Source of the DNA: Bacteroidota bacterium
GTDB taxonomy: Bacteria > Bacteroidota > Bacteroidia > Bacteroidales > JAAUTT01
Direction: 5' to 3'
DNA: 64,000 nt
NCBI GenBank assembly: GCA_030706405.1
Contig: JAUZOO010000007.1
Coordinates: 212,472 to 276,471, forward strand
The notes below the pieces were generated by a model. That model was not told the DNA's origin and ran no database searches. It saw only the letters and a program-made list of their open reading frames with translations. A program made the translations under genes and the position numbers. Positions 47,975-55,229 of the stretch are shown one piece after another (within the stretch, counting starts at the first letter, position 1; each line of letters begins with the position of its first letter).

Positions 47975-48206
47975 TAAAAGGATAAACAAACTTGAAAATA
48001 TATCAAAAAAATGTAATTTAGCAAAACCACAGATTGGGAATTTTTATTTCCAATCTGGTTAAAAACAGCCAACGCGATGCGCAACCCAGTGATCCAAGTT
48101 AGCTTGAAGGAGATGCTTTATAAATATGAATTTAGCAGAACCATCGTGCATGCAAATAAGGCGGATATAATTGCAACCAGTTGCGATTACTGAGATGTTA
48201 GCGGGC
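47975..48206 (+). other. Candidate attI-like primary insertion region
   Basis: This 230-base stretch between the recombinase stop and the first cassette ends in GTTAGCGGGC (48197-48206), which matches exactly the reverse complement of the left core GCCCGCTAAC of the first attC (48821). A second GTTAGC occurs at 48108-48113. It lacks the long palindrome of the attC sites, as expected of an attI. No gene is seen. Confidence 0.65.
48025..48062 (+). terminator. Terminator-like hairpin after the recombinase
   Basis: ACCACAGATTGGGAA and TTCCAATCTGGTT pair with one or two mismatches. It probably ends the recombinase transcript before the cassette array, so cassettes need their own promoters. Confidence 0.6.
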
Positions 48207-48240
48207 ATTTTAAAAGAATACTCGGCACTAAGATAAAATT

Positions 48241-48510
48241 ATGAATAGATTATATTTCAAACGTAGATGGGAAGAGAATCGTGGTGATGACTTTGATGAT
48301 TGGGGATTTTCAACTTGGTTTTTTGAAACAGATTCAAATGGGTTGCCACTAAGACAGATTGAATGCTATGATAATGGTAAAGTATTAAAATATGATAGCA
48401 ACAATCAATTTGATGATTACGGACAATTAGGAGAACATGAGCTTGATCTAATAGAGTTTAAAGAATTTGAGATAACGAAAGAGATTTTTGAAAATGTCTG
48501 GAACAATTGA
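48241..48510 (+). CDS. Cassette 1 protein, DUF6881-like
   Basis: 89 residues, soluble and acidic. The pattern of a Trp-rich start (RRWEENRGDDFDDWGFS), FFETDSNGLPLRQIECYDNG and the closing EFEITKEIFENVW resembles the DUF6881 family, some members of which lie near polymorphic toxins and may be immunity proteins. It begins 35 bases after the core GTTAGCGGGC and overlaps the next gene by 17 bases, so both are co-translated. Function inferred only. Confidence 0.6.
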   Translation: MNRLYFKRRWEENRGDDFDDWGFSTWFFETDSNGLPLRQIECYDNGKVLKYDSNNQFDDYGQLGEHELDLIEFKEFEITKEIFENVWNN

Positions 48511-48829
48511 TATTTCTATTGTTAGGGATTACTTCAAGGACAAACCTTGGCAATATAGATTAAAACTTGTTGATATGGATCTTCCAACAAATTGGAGTAA
48601 ATGGATAATTAATCCATCTGGAAATTATGTTGAAACCGAAACTTGTGAACCTATATTGATTTCTGAGATTGATTGGATTGAGATAAATCCAATTGAAAGC
48701 AAAAGGATTGGTAAATTAGTGGTAGATAAAAAAATTGACCATTCCTCTGAAATTTGTAGATTATTGGATAGTTTGATTGTTGAATATTTGATGGATAACG
48801 GAATGATAAGAATAAAAAACGCCCGCTAA
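48494..48829 (+). CDS. Cassette 1 second protein, unknown
   Basis: 111 residues from the ATG at 48494, which overlaps the end of the DUF6881-like gene. No family is recognised. It is acidic and hydrophilic with a Trp-rich start (KPWQYRLKLVDMDLPTNWSKW). The stop codon TAA (48827-48829) is part of the left core GCCCGCTAAC of the following attC-like site, so the site sets the end of the protein. Possible small immunity-type protein; uncertain. Confidence 0.6.
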   Translation: MSGTIDISIVRDYFKDKPWQYRLKLVDMDLPTNWSKWIINPSGNYVETETCEPILISEIDWIEINPIESKRIGKLVVDKKIDHSSEICRLLDSLIVEYLMDNGMIRIKNAR

Positions 48830-48957
48830 CACATGGTATAGTGCATGCGGGTTTCAGTGGGTTGCCAATGTTTGTGGCACGTAAAAAAGCCTAGTGTAGC
48901 TTGATAGGAAACCGCCTCGTAATCCCGCACGACACCATACCATCAACGTTAGTTGCA
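48821..48957 (+). repeat. attC-like site 1
   Basis: 137 bp. Left core GCCCGCTAAC (48821-48830) is the exact reverse complement of GTTAGCGGGC at 48197. Right core GTTAGTTGCA (48948-48957). Inner arms ATGGTATAGTGCATGCGGG and CCCGCACGACACCATACCAT pair with A.C mismatches. Confidence 0.9.
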
Positions 48958-49215
48958 ATGCTGTGAAATTCGCAGTGTATCACCAACATTCCAATTTTCA
49001 TTAGTTCTAATTAATATTTTACCAAAGTCATCTCTAACTTCATATTTCCATTTACCATAATCTCTATCATTTTGTGATTTAGATTCAATTATCATTCCAT
49101 GACTTCCATACCACACTCTATGTAATGGTTGTTTGTCGCAAGAGCAAAAAAGCACAGCAACTAACAATATGTAACCAAAATAGCGGGTTACTCGCTGTAA
49201 TTTAATTGTTTTCAT
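48949..49215 (-). CDS. Cassette 2 lipoprotein, reversed
   Basis: 88 residues with a signal peptide and lipobox (LLVAVLFCSC). No family recognised; KWKYEVRDDFGKILIRTNE suggests a small beta-rich envelope protein. It is the only clear cassette gene on the minus strand. Its stop codon lies in the right core of site 1, and its start and signal peptide are encoded inside site 2, so almost the whole cassette is coding. Expression would need a minus-strand promoter inside or beyond site 2. Confidence 0.55.
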   Translation of the reverse strand: MKTIKLQRVTRYFGYILLVAVLFCSCDKQPLHRVWYGSHGMIIESKSQNDRDYGKWKYEVRDDFGKILIRTNENWNVGDTLRISQHCN

Positions 49216-49291
49216 ATTTATAAAGTTTAGTGTATTTTGATAATTTTATGCTTTCTATACCCGCTACTTCGGTTACATTTACGTTAGCAGC
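49157..49291 (+). repeat. attC-like site 2
   Basis: 135 bp. Left core GCAACTAAC (49157-49165) is the reverse complement of GTTAGTTGC at 48948. Right core GTTAGCAGC (49283-49291). Arms ATATGTAACCAAAATAGCGGG and CCCGCTACTTCGGTTACAT pair imperfectly. The centre differs from other sites and overlaps the start of the reversed lipoprotein gene. Confidence 0.75.
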
Positions 49292-49318
49292 AAATTTGAA
49301 AAACGCAACTGACAGCTT

Positions 49319-49984
49319 ATGAGAAAAGGAAATAGGATTATTTTATTTTTGATAATTTCTTCATTGATAGCTTGCAAATCAAATGATAGTAAATCACAAA
49401 CTGATAACCCTCCAGCTCCTTGCGAAGAACGAGCTTCTCCTCTTGATATAGTTGGGCTCAAGGATACTCTTAAGATTTTAATTGAGTTTTCGGATTGTGG
49501 AGAATGGGGCGGACATAAAGAATTGATTTATCTGCAAAGGAATAAGGAACAAAAGGTTTTCGCTCGGTTTATAAAGGATATTGTTTCATGTGGTAAAATA
49601 GTCGAAAGAAATGGTGTTGGAGTTTTAGATGACAAAAACAGACTCATTCTGATTGATACAGTAAAGGTGCTTTCTATCGGTGATGAAAAATTAATTAGTA
49701 AATTTCTTCAAAGACTATTAGAGCTATATTTAAAAAATGAAATATATTCAAACGCTGGTGCGATGTATCATGTGATAAATACAGACAAAACTTTAGATTT
49801 TCAATATTGGAATAGTGGTGATTGTCGAGATACTTATTATGGTGATATTCGCAAGCAAGTATTTGGAGATATAATGAAAAAAAATAAAAATCTGCTGCTA
49901 ACACCGCATATAATTTATTGGGGTTTAAGAGCAAATTGCAAAGGCTTTGCTTTTATTCAAGTTCATTTGTACCATGAAAGATAA
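49319..49984 (+). CDS. Cassette 3 lipoprotein, reads through its attC site
   Basis: 221 residues with signal peptide and lipobox (ILFLIISSLIACK). Mature part contains five Cys and DCGEWGGHKELIYLQRNKEQ and HVINTDKTLDFQYW segments; no family recognised. There is no stop before the attC-like site at 49894, so the last 30 or so residues (from NLLLTPHIIYWG onward) are encoded by the site itself. Either the original stop was lost or the site doubles as coding sequence. Confidence 0.6.
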   Translation: MRKGNRIILFLIISSLIACKSNDSKSQTDNPPAPCEERASPLDIVGLKDTLKILIEFSDCGEWGGHKELIYLQRNKEQKVFARFIKDIVSCGKIVERNGVGVLDDKNRLILIDTVKVLSIGDEKLISKFLQRLLELYLKNEIYSNAGAMYHVINTDKTLDFQYWNSGDCRDTYYGDIRKQVFGDIMKKNKNLLLTPHIIYWGLRANCKGFAFIQVHLYHER

Positions 49985-50029
49985 GTGCTCCGAACCTCCC
50001 CAACAAATCATATGCGCAACGTTATGCGC
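49894..50029 (+). repeat. attC-like site 3
   Basis: 136 bp. Left core GCTGCTAAC (49894-49902) exactly matches the GTTAGCAGC of site 2. Right core GTTATGCGC (50021-50029). Arms CGCATATAATTTATTGGGG and CCCCAACAAATCATATGCG. The centre is nearly identical to site 6 and unlike the other sites. Confidence 0.9.
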
Positions 50030-50064
50030 AAGGCAAGAAAAACCACGTTGACAAATAGTACTCA

Positions 50065-50637
50065 ATGGAAAAGAAAGATTTATTACTGATTATTATAGCC
50101 TTCCTTGGTTGGACTTGGGGAATTATTCAATTTCTGATTAATAGACACAGCCAAAGAAAGGATAAGTTGATTGATAGAAAATTTGAAGCTTATTCACGTT
50201 ACATGAAAAAGGCGGATGAAATCATGAATAATGTTCGTAATAATCCAAATCAGATTTATGGTATTCCTTCTGACTTTGTCAAGACTGCCCTTACAGGAGA
50301 TACTGAACAATTGAATGCAGCATTAATTCAACTTAATGAAAAACTCCTTGATACAGTCAAAAAATCCACAGAACCATTGTTGATTATTAAACAAGAATTG
50401 AATTCGTTATTGATTATATGTTCCAGTGAATTATTGACAAGGATTGAAGAAATGAATTTATTGATTACTGATTTTAATAATGAAGTTCAACGGACTCTAA
50501 GCCTTATTTCACCTAATGATTCTGAAAACATGGTTAGACATTTAAAAACATTAGCTCATAACGAACGATGGTTAAGATTTGTAAATTTGAATCAGGAAAT
50601 AATTGTTTTGATGCGTAAAGAACTTGGAAATAATTAA
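50065..50637 (+). CDS. Cassette 4 membrane-anchored helical protein
   Basis: 190 residues. One N-terminal TM helix (LLLIIIAFLGWTWGIIQFLI) then a long helical, coiled-coil-like soluble part on the cytoplasmic side, by the positive-inside rule (NRHSQRKDKLIDRKFEAYSR). No catalytic motif. Architecture resembles small membrane effectors or sensors of defence modules, but no family is recognised. Confidence 0.6.
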   Translation: MEKKDLLLIIIAFLGWTWGIIQFLINRHSQRKDKLIDRKFEAYSRYMKKADEIMNNVRNNPNQIYGIPSDFVKTALTGDTEQLNAALIQLNEKLLDTVKKSTEPLLIIKQELNSLLIICSSELLTRIEEMNLLITDFNNEVQRTLSLISPNDSENMVRHLKTLAHNERWLRFVNLNQEIIVLMRKELGNN

Positions 50638-50650
50638 TAAAAAATGCCCA

Positions 50651-50786
50651 GCGCACAACACAGTGTATACATCATGCGGGTTACAGAGCAATTGGCAAGT
50701 TCATCACTCACTGGCAAGGGCAGTAACGGTGGATAGTGAAGTGGCCACGAAAACCCGCACGCTGCATACACTCAACGTTGCCAGCC
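50651..50786 (+). repeat. attC-like site 4
   Basis: 136 bp. Left core GCGCACAAC (50651-50659) matches GTTATGCGC of site 3 with one change. Right core GTTGCCAGCC (50777-50786). Arms AGTGTATACATCATGCGGG and CCCGCACGCTGCATACACT. Same subfamily as sites 7 and 15. Confidence 0.88.
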
Positions 50787-50845
50787 ATTATAAAAAATCG
50801 CTATCGTATGATATTTTCTGGGTTAAATGATTTAAAAACTATAGA

Positions 50846-51568
50846 TTGAAAAATAGGCTTTCAAAAATATACTATGCAAGTGGAATGATAAGTCTAATAT
50901 TAATTCCGCTACTTGGATATTGGATTATTGATAGACAGGTAAAGAAAAAAAACAATCAACGCTGCATAGAGATTGCAATGTGCAGCAAGGATACATCTTG
51001 TAACATTTGCTTTAAATGTAAACCGCCTTTTCGAATTTATAAAACTATTCACTTAACAGGCGATAAGTTTAATGATACAAAAAGCCTATTATTGATTGAT
51101 TCGATTGCTAATTCATATTTCCTTACGAATGATACTGTAAATGGATTAGATGTTGTATTTCACGATAAATCTCAATACGAATCCCTAATAAAAGTTATCG
51201 ATATTTGTAAGATTCGGCACATTCCCAAGTATATGCTTTATGAATCACATTTTTGGTTGCTATTTGATTATGTTGACTTAAGGCTTGGTGATAAAATTTA
51301 TAAAACTAAAAATATTGGTTCACGCCGAAGACTATTAGAGGGTACAGATTATGATTATGAAATTCAAATAAAGGATAAGTTGCATAATGATTATTTGTAT
51401 TCCGACATAGTAGGATTCGAAGATTATGTAAAAAAACAGGAAATTGAACAACGTCAAAAAGATTATTATAATTACATTTATGAGAGACGCTATTTATTTG
51501 GATTATTGTCTTTGATTTATCTTGTAATGTTAATTTTGACAATCACCCAGATGATTAGAAAAAAATAA
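50846..51568 (+). CDS. Cassette 5 protein with N- and C-terminal TM helices
   Basis: 240 residues. TM helices at about 13-30 (MISLILIPLLGYWIID) and 215-236 (LFGLLSLIYLVMLILTI) flank an extracytoplasmic domain with a Cys cluster (CSKDTSCNICFKCKPP). The start shown is TTG because the next ATG removes part of the first helix. No family is recognised. It might be a membrane-disrupting or sensor cassette; inference only. Confidence 0.55.
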   Translation: MKNRLSKIYYASGMISLILIPLLGYWIIDRQVKKKNNQRCIEIAMCSKDTSCNICFKCKPPFRIYKTIHLTGDKFNDTKSLLLIDSIANSYFLTNDTVNGLDVVFHDKSQYESLIKVIDICKIRHIPKYMLYESHFWLLFDYVDLRLGDKIYKTKNIGSRRRLLEGTDYDYEIQIKDKLHNDYLYSDIVGFEDYVKKQEIEQRQKDYYNYIYERRYLFGLLSLIYLVMLILTITQMIRKK

Positions 51569-51569
51569 C

Positions 51570-51707
51570 GGCTGGCAACACGCGGTCATACAAAACTGGG
51601 GTTTAAGTGGTAAGGCAAGTGTGGTTCTCGCTGGCAAGTTTCTTACCGGCGGATAGTTTCGCTTCCACGTCGTCCCCAGCTTCGCATACCGCCATCCGTT
51701 AGGGGCA
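51570..51707 (+). repeat. attC-like site 5
   Basis: 138 bp. Left core GGCTGGCAAC (51570-51579) is the exact complement of GTTGCCAGCC of site 4. Right core GTTAGGGGCA (51698-51707). Close relative of site 12 (both have GCGGTCATACAAAA). Confidence 0.9.
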
Positions 51708-51767
51708 ATTTTAAAATGAAAGGTGCCACCCAATTTGACAAGCTATTAAATAATAAATATAAATAAT

Positions 51768-52301
51768 ATGAAGAGGTTTTGTTTTTTTTTGATTTTCGTC
51801 TTTTTGTTGATAACAAATACTGTTGCATTTGCTCAAGACAGCCAGACTTCAGGCTGGAGAAGTTGGCATAGTTCTGATAAACAAATCCAGATTAACTATA
51901 AGAATGACTGGCGTTTTACACAACCAAACGAAGTTATGGTTGCTAAATTCATGCCAGTGGATGAATACCCAGATGGGAAATTCACTAGTATCTCCTTAAT
52001 TATAAGTTTATCTGATAAAAGTGTAAAGACTTTGGAAGATATTAAGACTTTCATGCGTGGTTATGTCTCAAATTTTGAAAATGGAAAGTTAATATCATTT
52101 GAGAGTATTAAAGAAAGTAATAAAGATGTATTAGTTACTATTATTTCTCTTACTAGAAATTCTAAACCGACTATTTATAAATCTTATGTTTTCTTGTACA
52201 AAAATAAAATGTACAATTTAATGTTGATTTCCAGTAAAGATGAATTTGAAAGAAATGAAGTTATTCTTAAAACAATGCATGAATCATTAGTAATAAAATA
52301 A
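51768..52301 (+). CDS. Cassette 6 exported PsbP-like protein
   Basis: 177 residues with a signal peptide (FFLIFVFLLITNTVAFAQ). The mature part (GWRSWHSSDKQIQINYKNDW, VSLIIS-like strands, TMHESLVI end) resembles small PsbP/DUF1795-like periplasmic domains, which usually assist envelope complexes. Weak assignment. ATG start 60 bases after the site core. Confidence 0.55.
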   Translation: MKRFCFFLIFVFLLITNTVAFAQDSQTSGWRSWHSSDKQIQINYKNDWRFTQPNEVMVAKFMPVDEYPDGKFTSISLIISLSDKSVKTLEDIKTFMRGYVSNFENGKLISFESIKESNKDVLVTIISLTRNSKPTIYKSYVFLYKNKMYNLMLISSKDEFERNEVILKTMHESLVIK

Positions 52302-52305
52302 AAAC

Positions 52306-52443
52306 TGCCCCTAACACCGCATATAATTTATTGGGGTTGAAGAGCAAATTGCAAAGGCTTTGCTTTTATTCAAGTTCAAGTGTACCATGAAAGATAAGTG
52401 CTCCGAACCTCCCCAACAAATCATATGCGCAACGTTAGGCTGC
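52306..52443 (+). repeat. attC-like site 6
   Basis: 138 bp. Left core TGCCCCTAAC (52306-52315) is the exact complement of GTTAGGGGCA of site 5. Right core GTTAGGCTGC (52434-52443). Interior differs from site 3 at about three positions only, although the neighbouring genes are unrelated. Confidence 0.92.
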
Positions 52444-52493
52444 ATTAAAAAAAAACCGCACTGCGACAATGATTAACTTAGAATAATTGACAA

Positions 52494-53090
52494 ATGAACA
52501 ATGAAAAAAATCAAAGGAAAGTGATTCAGTTTTCAATAACTGGAGTTGCAATTGTTTTAGCGATTGTTCATTTAAAATGTCCTGATTTGAAGATTGATTT
52601 AATTACAATTTTACTTCTGGTTATTTCAATTTTACCTTGGTTATCTCCATTATTTAAATCCATTGAATTACCCGGTGGATTAAAAGTCGAATTCAGTGAA
52701 TTAAAGAATGCAGAAGCAAAAGCAAAAAAAGCTGGATTAATAAAGGACACTCCACTGGATAAAGAAGTAAAATATTCATTTTTAAAGGTTGCTTCTATTG
52801 ACCCAAATCTAGCATTGGCTGGACTAAGAATTGAAATCGAAAAAGCATTGATTCAGATTTGTGAAAAACATAATATTCCAGCAGAAAGGCAAGGAGTTGG
52901 ACAATTAATGCGAATTCTTTCCGAAAGACAAATTATAAATCGACAAGAAAATGCGGCTTTACTTGATATGCTTTCAACATTGAATAGAGCTGCACATGGA
53001 CATGGTTATGATGAAAGAATTGGGGATTGGGCAATTGAGTTTGGCCCCAAACTATTAGAAACTTTGAATGAAAAAATTAACGCAGCCTAA
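52494..53090 (+). CDS. Cassette 7 membrane protein with DUF4145-like domain
   Basis: 198 residues. Two TM helices near the N-terminus (SITGVAIVLAIVHL, IDLITILLLVISILPWLSPL), then a helical domain with LRIEIEKALIQICEKHNI and RAAHGHGYDERIGDWAIEFG, the spacing seen in DUF4145/HEPN-like helical proteins. The stop codon TAA falls in the left core GCAGCCTAAC of site 7. A defence-type effector is possible. Uncertain. Confidence 0.55.
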   Translation: MNNEKNQRKVIQFSITGVAIVLAIVHLKCPDLKIDLITILLLVISILPWLSPLFKSIELPGGLKVEFSELKNAEAKAKKAGLIKDTPLDKEVKYSFLKVASIDPNLALAGLRIEIEKALIQICEKHNIPAERQGVGQLMRILSERQIINRQENAALLDMLSTLNRAAHGHGYDERIGDWAIEFGPKLLETLNEKINAA

Positions 53091-53217
53091 CACAGGGTAT
53101 ACATCATGCGGGTTTCAGTGCAATTTGCAAGCTTTAAGCTCGCTGGCAAGGGCAGTATCGGTGGATAAGGAAGCGTCCACGAACTCCCGCACGCTGCATA
53201 CCCTAAACGTTATGGGC
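53083..53217 (+). repeat. attC-like site 7
   Basis: 135 bp. Left core GCAGCCTAAC (53083-53092) is the exact complement of GTTAGGCTGC of site 6. Right core GTTATGGGC (53209-53217). Arms AGGGTATACATCATGCGGG and CCCGCACGCTGCATACCCT differ only at A.C positions 8 and 13 and one more. Confidence 0.92.
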
Positions 53218-53283
53218 AAGGCTAAAAAAACGCTACTACGATTGATAATTACTTATGAAATAATTAATAGATAAATTGAAATC

Positions 53284-53790
53284 ATGAAAAAACAATTACT
53301 CCTGATTCTTATTCTCGGACTGACAAGCTTAAATTTATTTTCGCAAAACGAGAATCCATATCGTCAAGAATTTGTTCTAAATCTACCAGTTAATGGAGAT
53401 CAGTATTATGAGCAAAAGGTAGGAAAGTCACCTTATTTTGTACATGACAATGTCCTTCAAATTTACCCTGGAGAAAAACTTTTCATAGAAGTCAAGAAAA
53501 CGGGAAATTCTATTGATTCCATGAAAGTTGTAAAAGTAAATATCAATCCTGAAAAGACTATTATTGTTGAATTTACTCAAAATGTAAAAGATAGAAAAAG
53601 TGAATCTATGTTTTTAAATATTGTAAATCCATTTGATAAGGATTTAGAATACAAAGCAATGATGTATATTGTTGGACAAAATAAATGGATTAAAACACAT
53701 GTATTGCCTGTTAAATCAAAACTAACTGGAATAGAGATGTGGAGTGATGTCATTATAACACTTGTATTATCTGATTGGAAATTGAATTAA
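53284..53790 (+). CDS. Cassette 8 secreted protein, unknown
   Basis: 168 residues with a signal peptide (LLLILILGLTSLNLFSQ). Beta-rich mature region, no family recognised. The C-terminal part (LEYKAMMYIVGQNKWIKTHV) suggests a small periplasmic beta-sandwich. ATG start 67 bases after the site core. Confidence 0.55.
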   Translation: MKKQLLLILILGLTSLNLFSQNENPYRQEFVLNLPVNGDQYYEQKVGKSPYFVHDNVLQIYPGEKLFIEVKKTGNSIDSMKVVKVNINPEKTIIVEFTQNVKDRKSESMFLNIVNPFDKDLEYKAMMYIVGQNKWIKTHVLPVKSKLTGIEMWSDVIITLVLSDWKLN

Positions 53791-53799
53791 AAAAGCCCA

Positions 53800-53934
53800 G
53801 CCCATAACACGCGGTATAAAATATTGGGGGTTCATTGGTTTGTCAAGCACATCACCCGCTGGCAAGGTCTCTATCGGTTGATAGAGAAGCGTCCACGAAA
53901 TCCCCAACATTTCATACCGCCAACGTTATGTGGC
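53800..53934 (+). repeat. attC-like site 8
   Basis: 135 bp. Left core GCCCATAAC (53800-53808) is the exact complement of GTTATGGGC of site 7. Right core GTTATGTGGC (53925-53934). Arms GCGGTATAAAATATTGGGG and CCCCAACATTTCATACCGC; the two non-pairs are A.C. Confidence 0.92.
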
Positions 53935-53957
53935 ATATTAAAAAAAATCTCCGACCA

Positions 53958-54893
53958 ATGAGAATAGTGAAAAGTATAATTTTAGTAACTTCTTTAAGTT
54001 TTTTTATTAGTTGTAACTCGCCGCAGACCTATCTGAATAAAGCGGTTGATATTATTAAAGCGAATTCAATCAATAAAAACTCGATAGATTGGGTGCAATT
54101 TAGAAAAGATGTATTAGAAAAGGGTAAAGAGGCTGAAAACATCAAAGAGACATATCCAGCTATTCAATATGCTTTAAGACAACTGGGAGATCATCATAGC
54201 TTTTTTATGACACCAGAACAATGTAAAACTTTTAATGATCCTAATTTGCCATTACCCAAAGTGTCATCAGAATTAATTGACAATAGAATAGGATACATTA
54301 AAATCCCTGGATTTATGGGAAACCGAAATGAACGTGCTTATAAGTTTGCACAGCAAATTCAGGATAAAATTAGAGAATTAGATAAAAATAATATTCAGTA
54401 TTGGATTGTAGATTTAGGAGACGATACTGGTGGAAATATGTGGCCAATGCTAACAGGATTAGGTCCAATTCTTGGAGATGGAATAGCTGGGTATTTTGCA
54501 AATAACGATAGCGTTTATATAAGCTGGGGATATTCTAAAGGAACTGTCTTTTGTGATAAAAATCAGTTAATGAAATTAAATAATCCTTATAAATTAAAAA
54601 ATGATATAAAGAAACTTGCAATAATTATCAGCAATCATACGTGTAGTTCAGGTGAAGCAACTGCAGTATCATTTATAGGTATTAAAAATTCTTGTTTTAT
54701 TGGAGAGCCTTCTTATGGCAATTCGACCTCTAACGCAGGATTTAAGTTAAGCGATGGCGCTATGATTTTTTTGACTGTAAGTAAATTTGCTGACAGAAAT
54801 AAAAAAACTTATGGAGTTCCAATTAATCCTGATATTGTTGATTATAATGGGACAGCTAAGAAAACGGCTATTGAATGGATAAATAAAAAATAA
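53958..54893 (+). CDS. Cassette 9 S41-family peptidase lipoprotein
   Basis: 311 residues from the ATG at 53958, which gives a lipobox (LVTSLSFFISCN); the open frame extends upstream but only through the attC-like site. The C-terminal S41 (tail-specific protease-like) domain shows IGYIKIPGFMG, YWIVDLGDDTGGNMWPMLTG and the nucleophile region HTCSSGEATAVSF (catalytic Ser in the S-S-G-E loop), then GNSTSNAGFKLSDG. The PDZ domain of CtpA is absent. It would act in the periplasm or at the cell surface. Confidence 0.8.
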   Translation: MRIVKSIILVTSLSFFISCNSPQTYLNKAVDIIKANSINKNSIDWVQFRKDVLEKGKEAENIKETYPAIQYALRQLGDHHSFFMTPEQCKTFNDPNLPLPKVSSELIDNRIGYIKIPGFMGNRNERAYKFAQQIQDKIRELDKNNIQYWIVDLGDDTGGNMWPMLTGLGPILGDGIAGYFANNDSVYISWGYSKGTVFCDKNQLMKLNNPYKLKNDIKKLAIIISNHTCSSGEATAVSFIGIKNSCFIGEPSYGNSTSNAGFKLSDGAMIFLTVSKFADRNKKTYGVPINPDIVDYNGTAKKTAIEWINKK

Positions 54894-54897
54894 ATAC

Positions 54898-55035
54898 GCC
54901 ACATAACAAGCGGTCATAAAACATAGCGGTTTCAGTGCAACTTGTAAGCTCACTTCCCGCTGGCAAGGTCAGTAACGTGGGATAGGTTCGCAGCCACGCA
55001 ATCCGCTACGTTTCATACCGCCGTCCGTTAGCAGC
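54898..55035 (+). repeat. attC-like site 9
   Basis: 138 bp. Left core GCCACATAAC (54898-54907) is the exact complement of GTTATGTGGC of site 8. Right core GTTAGCAGC (55027-55035). Arms GCGGTCATAAAACATAGCGG and CCGCTACGTTTCATACCGCC. Confidence 0.9.
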
Positions 55036-55229
55036 AAGGTTAAAACCGCTCCGGTGAAAGGTTTCTGATGATTTGATAAGAAATAAGATAAAAAAATCCC
55101 TTTTGACAAACCAACCGCACATTGCAGCACATTTGCAAGCCCCCACGAGCCAACGCTCAATCCAAAGGCTTGCAAAAGAGCTGCAATTTTCCCACCGCAC
55201 CCGTGCCAATTTGTTATATCTTTGCTTCG
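55036..55229 (+). other. Leader of cassette 10 with a degenerate repeat
   Basis: Non-coding leader of the restriction-modification genes. The segment at about 55130-55200 (AGCACATTTGCAA ... GCAAAAGAGCT) is similar, in the same orientation, to about 58074-58130 downstream of the genes. Confidence 0.4.

Noticed and set aside
53835..53957. Longer N-terminal starts for cassette 9, 15 and the methyltransferase genes
   Set aside because: The upstream open frames only read through attC-like or leader sequence and do not resemble the protein families; internal ATGs give signal peptides or the family start.
55036..55229. Small RNA gene upstream of the methyltransferase
   Set aside because: There is a repeat-like segment but no convincing promoter-hairpin-terminator arrangement.
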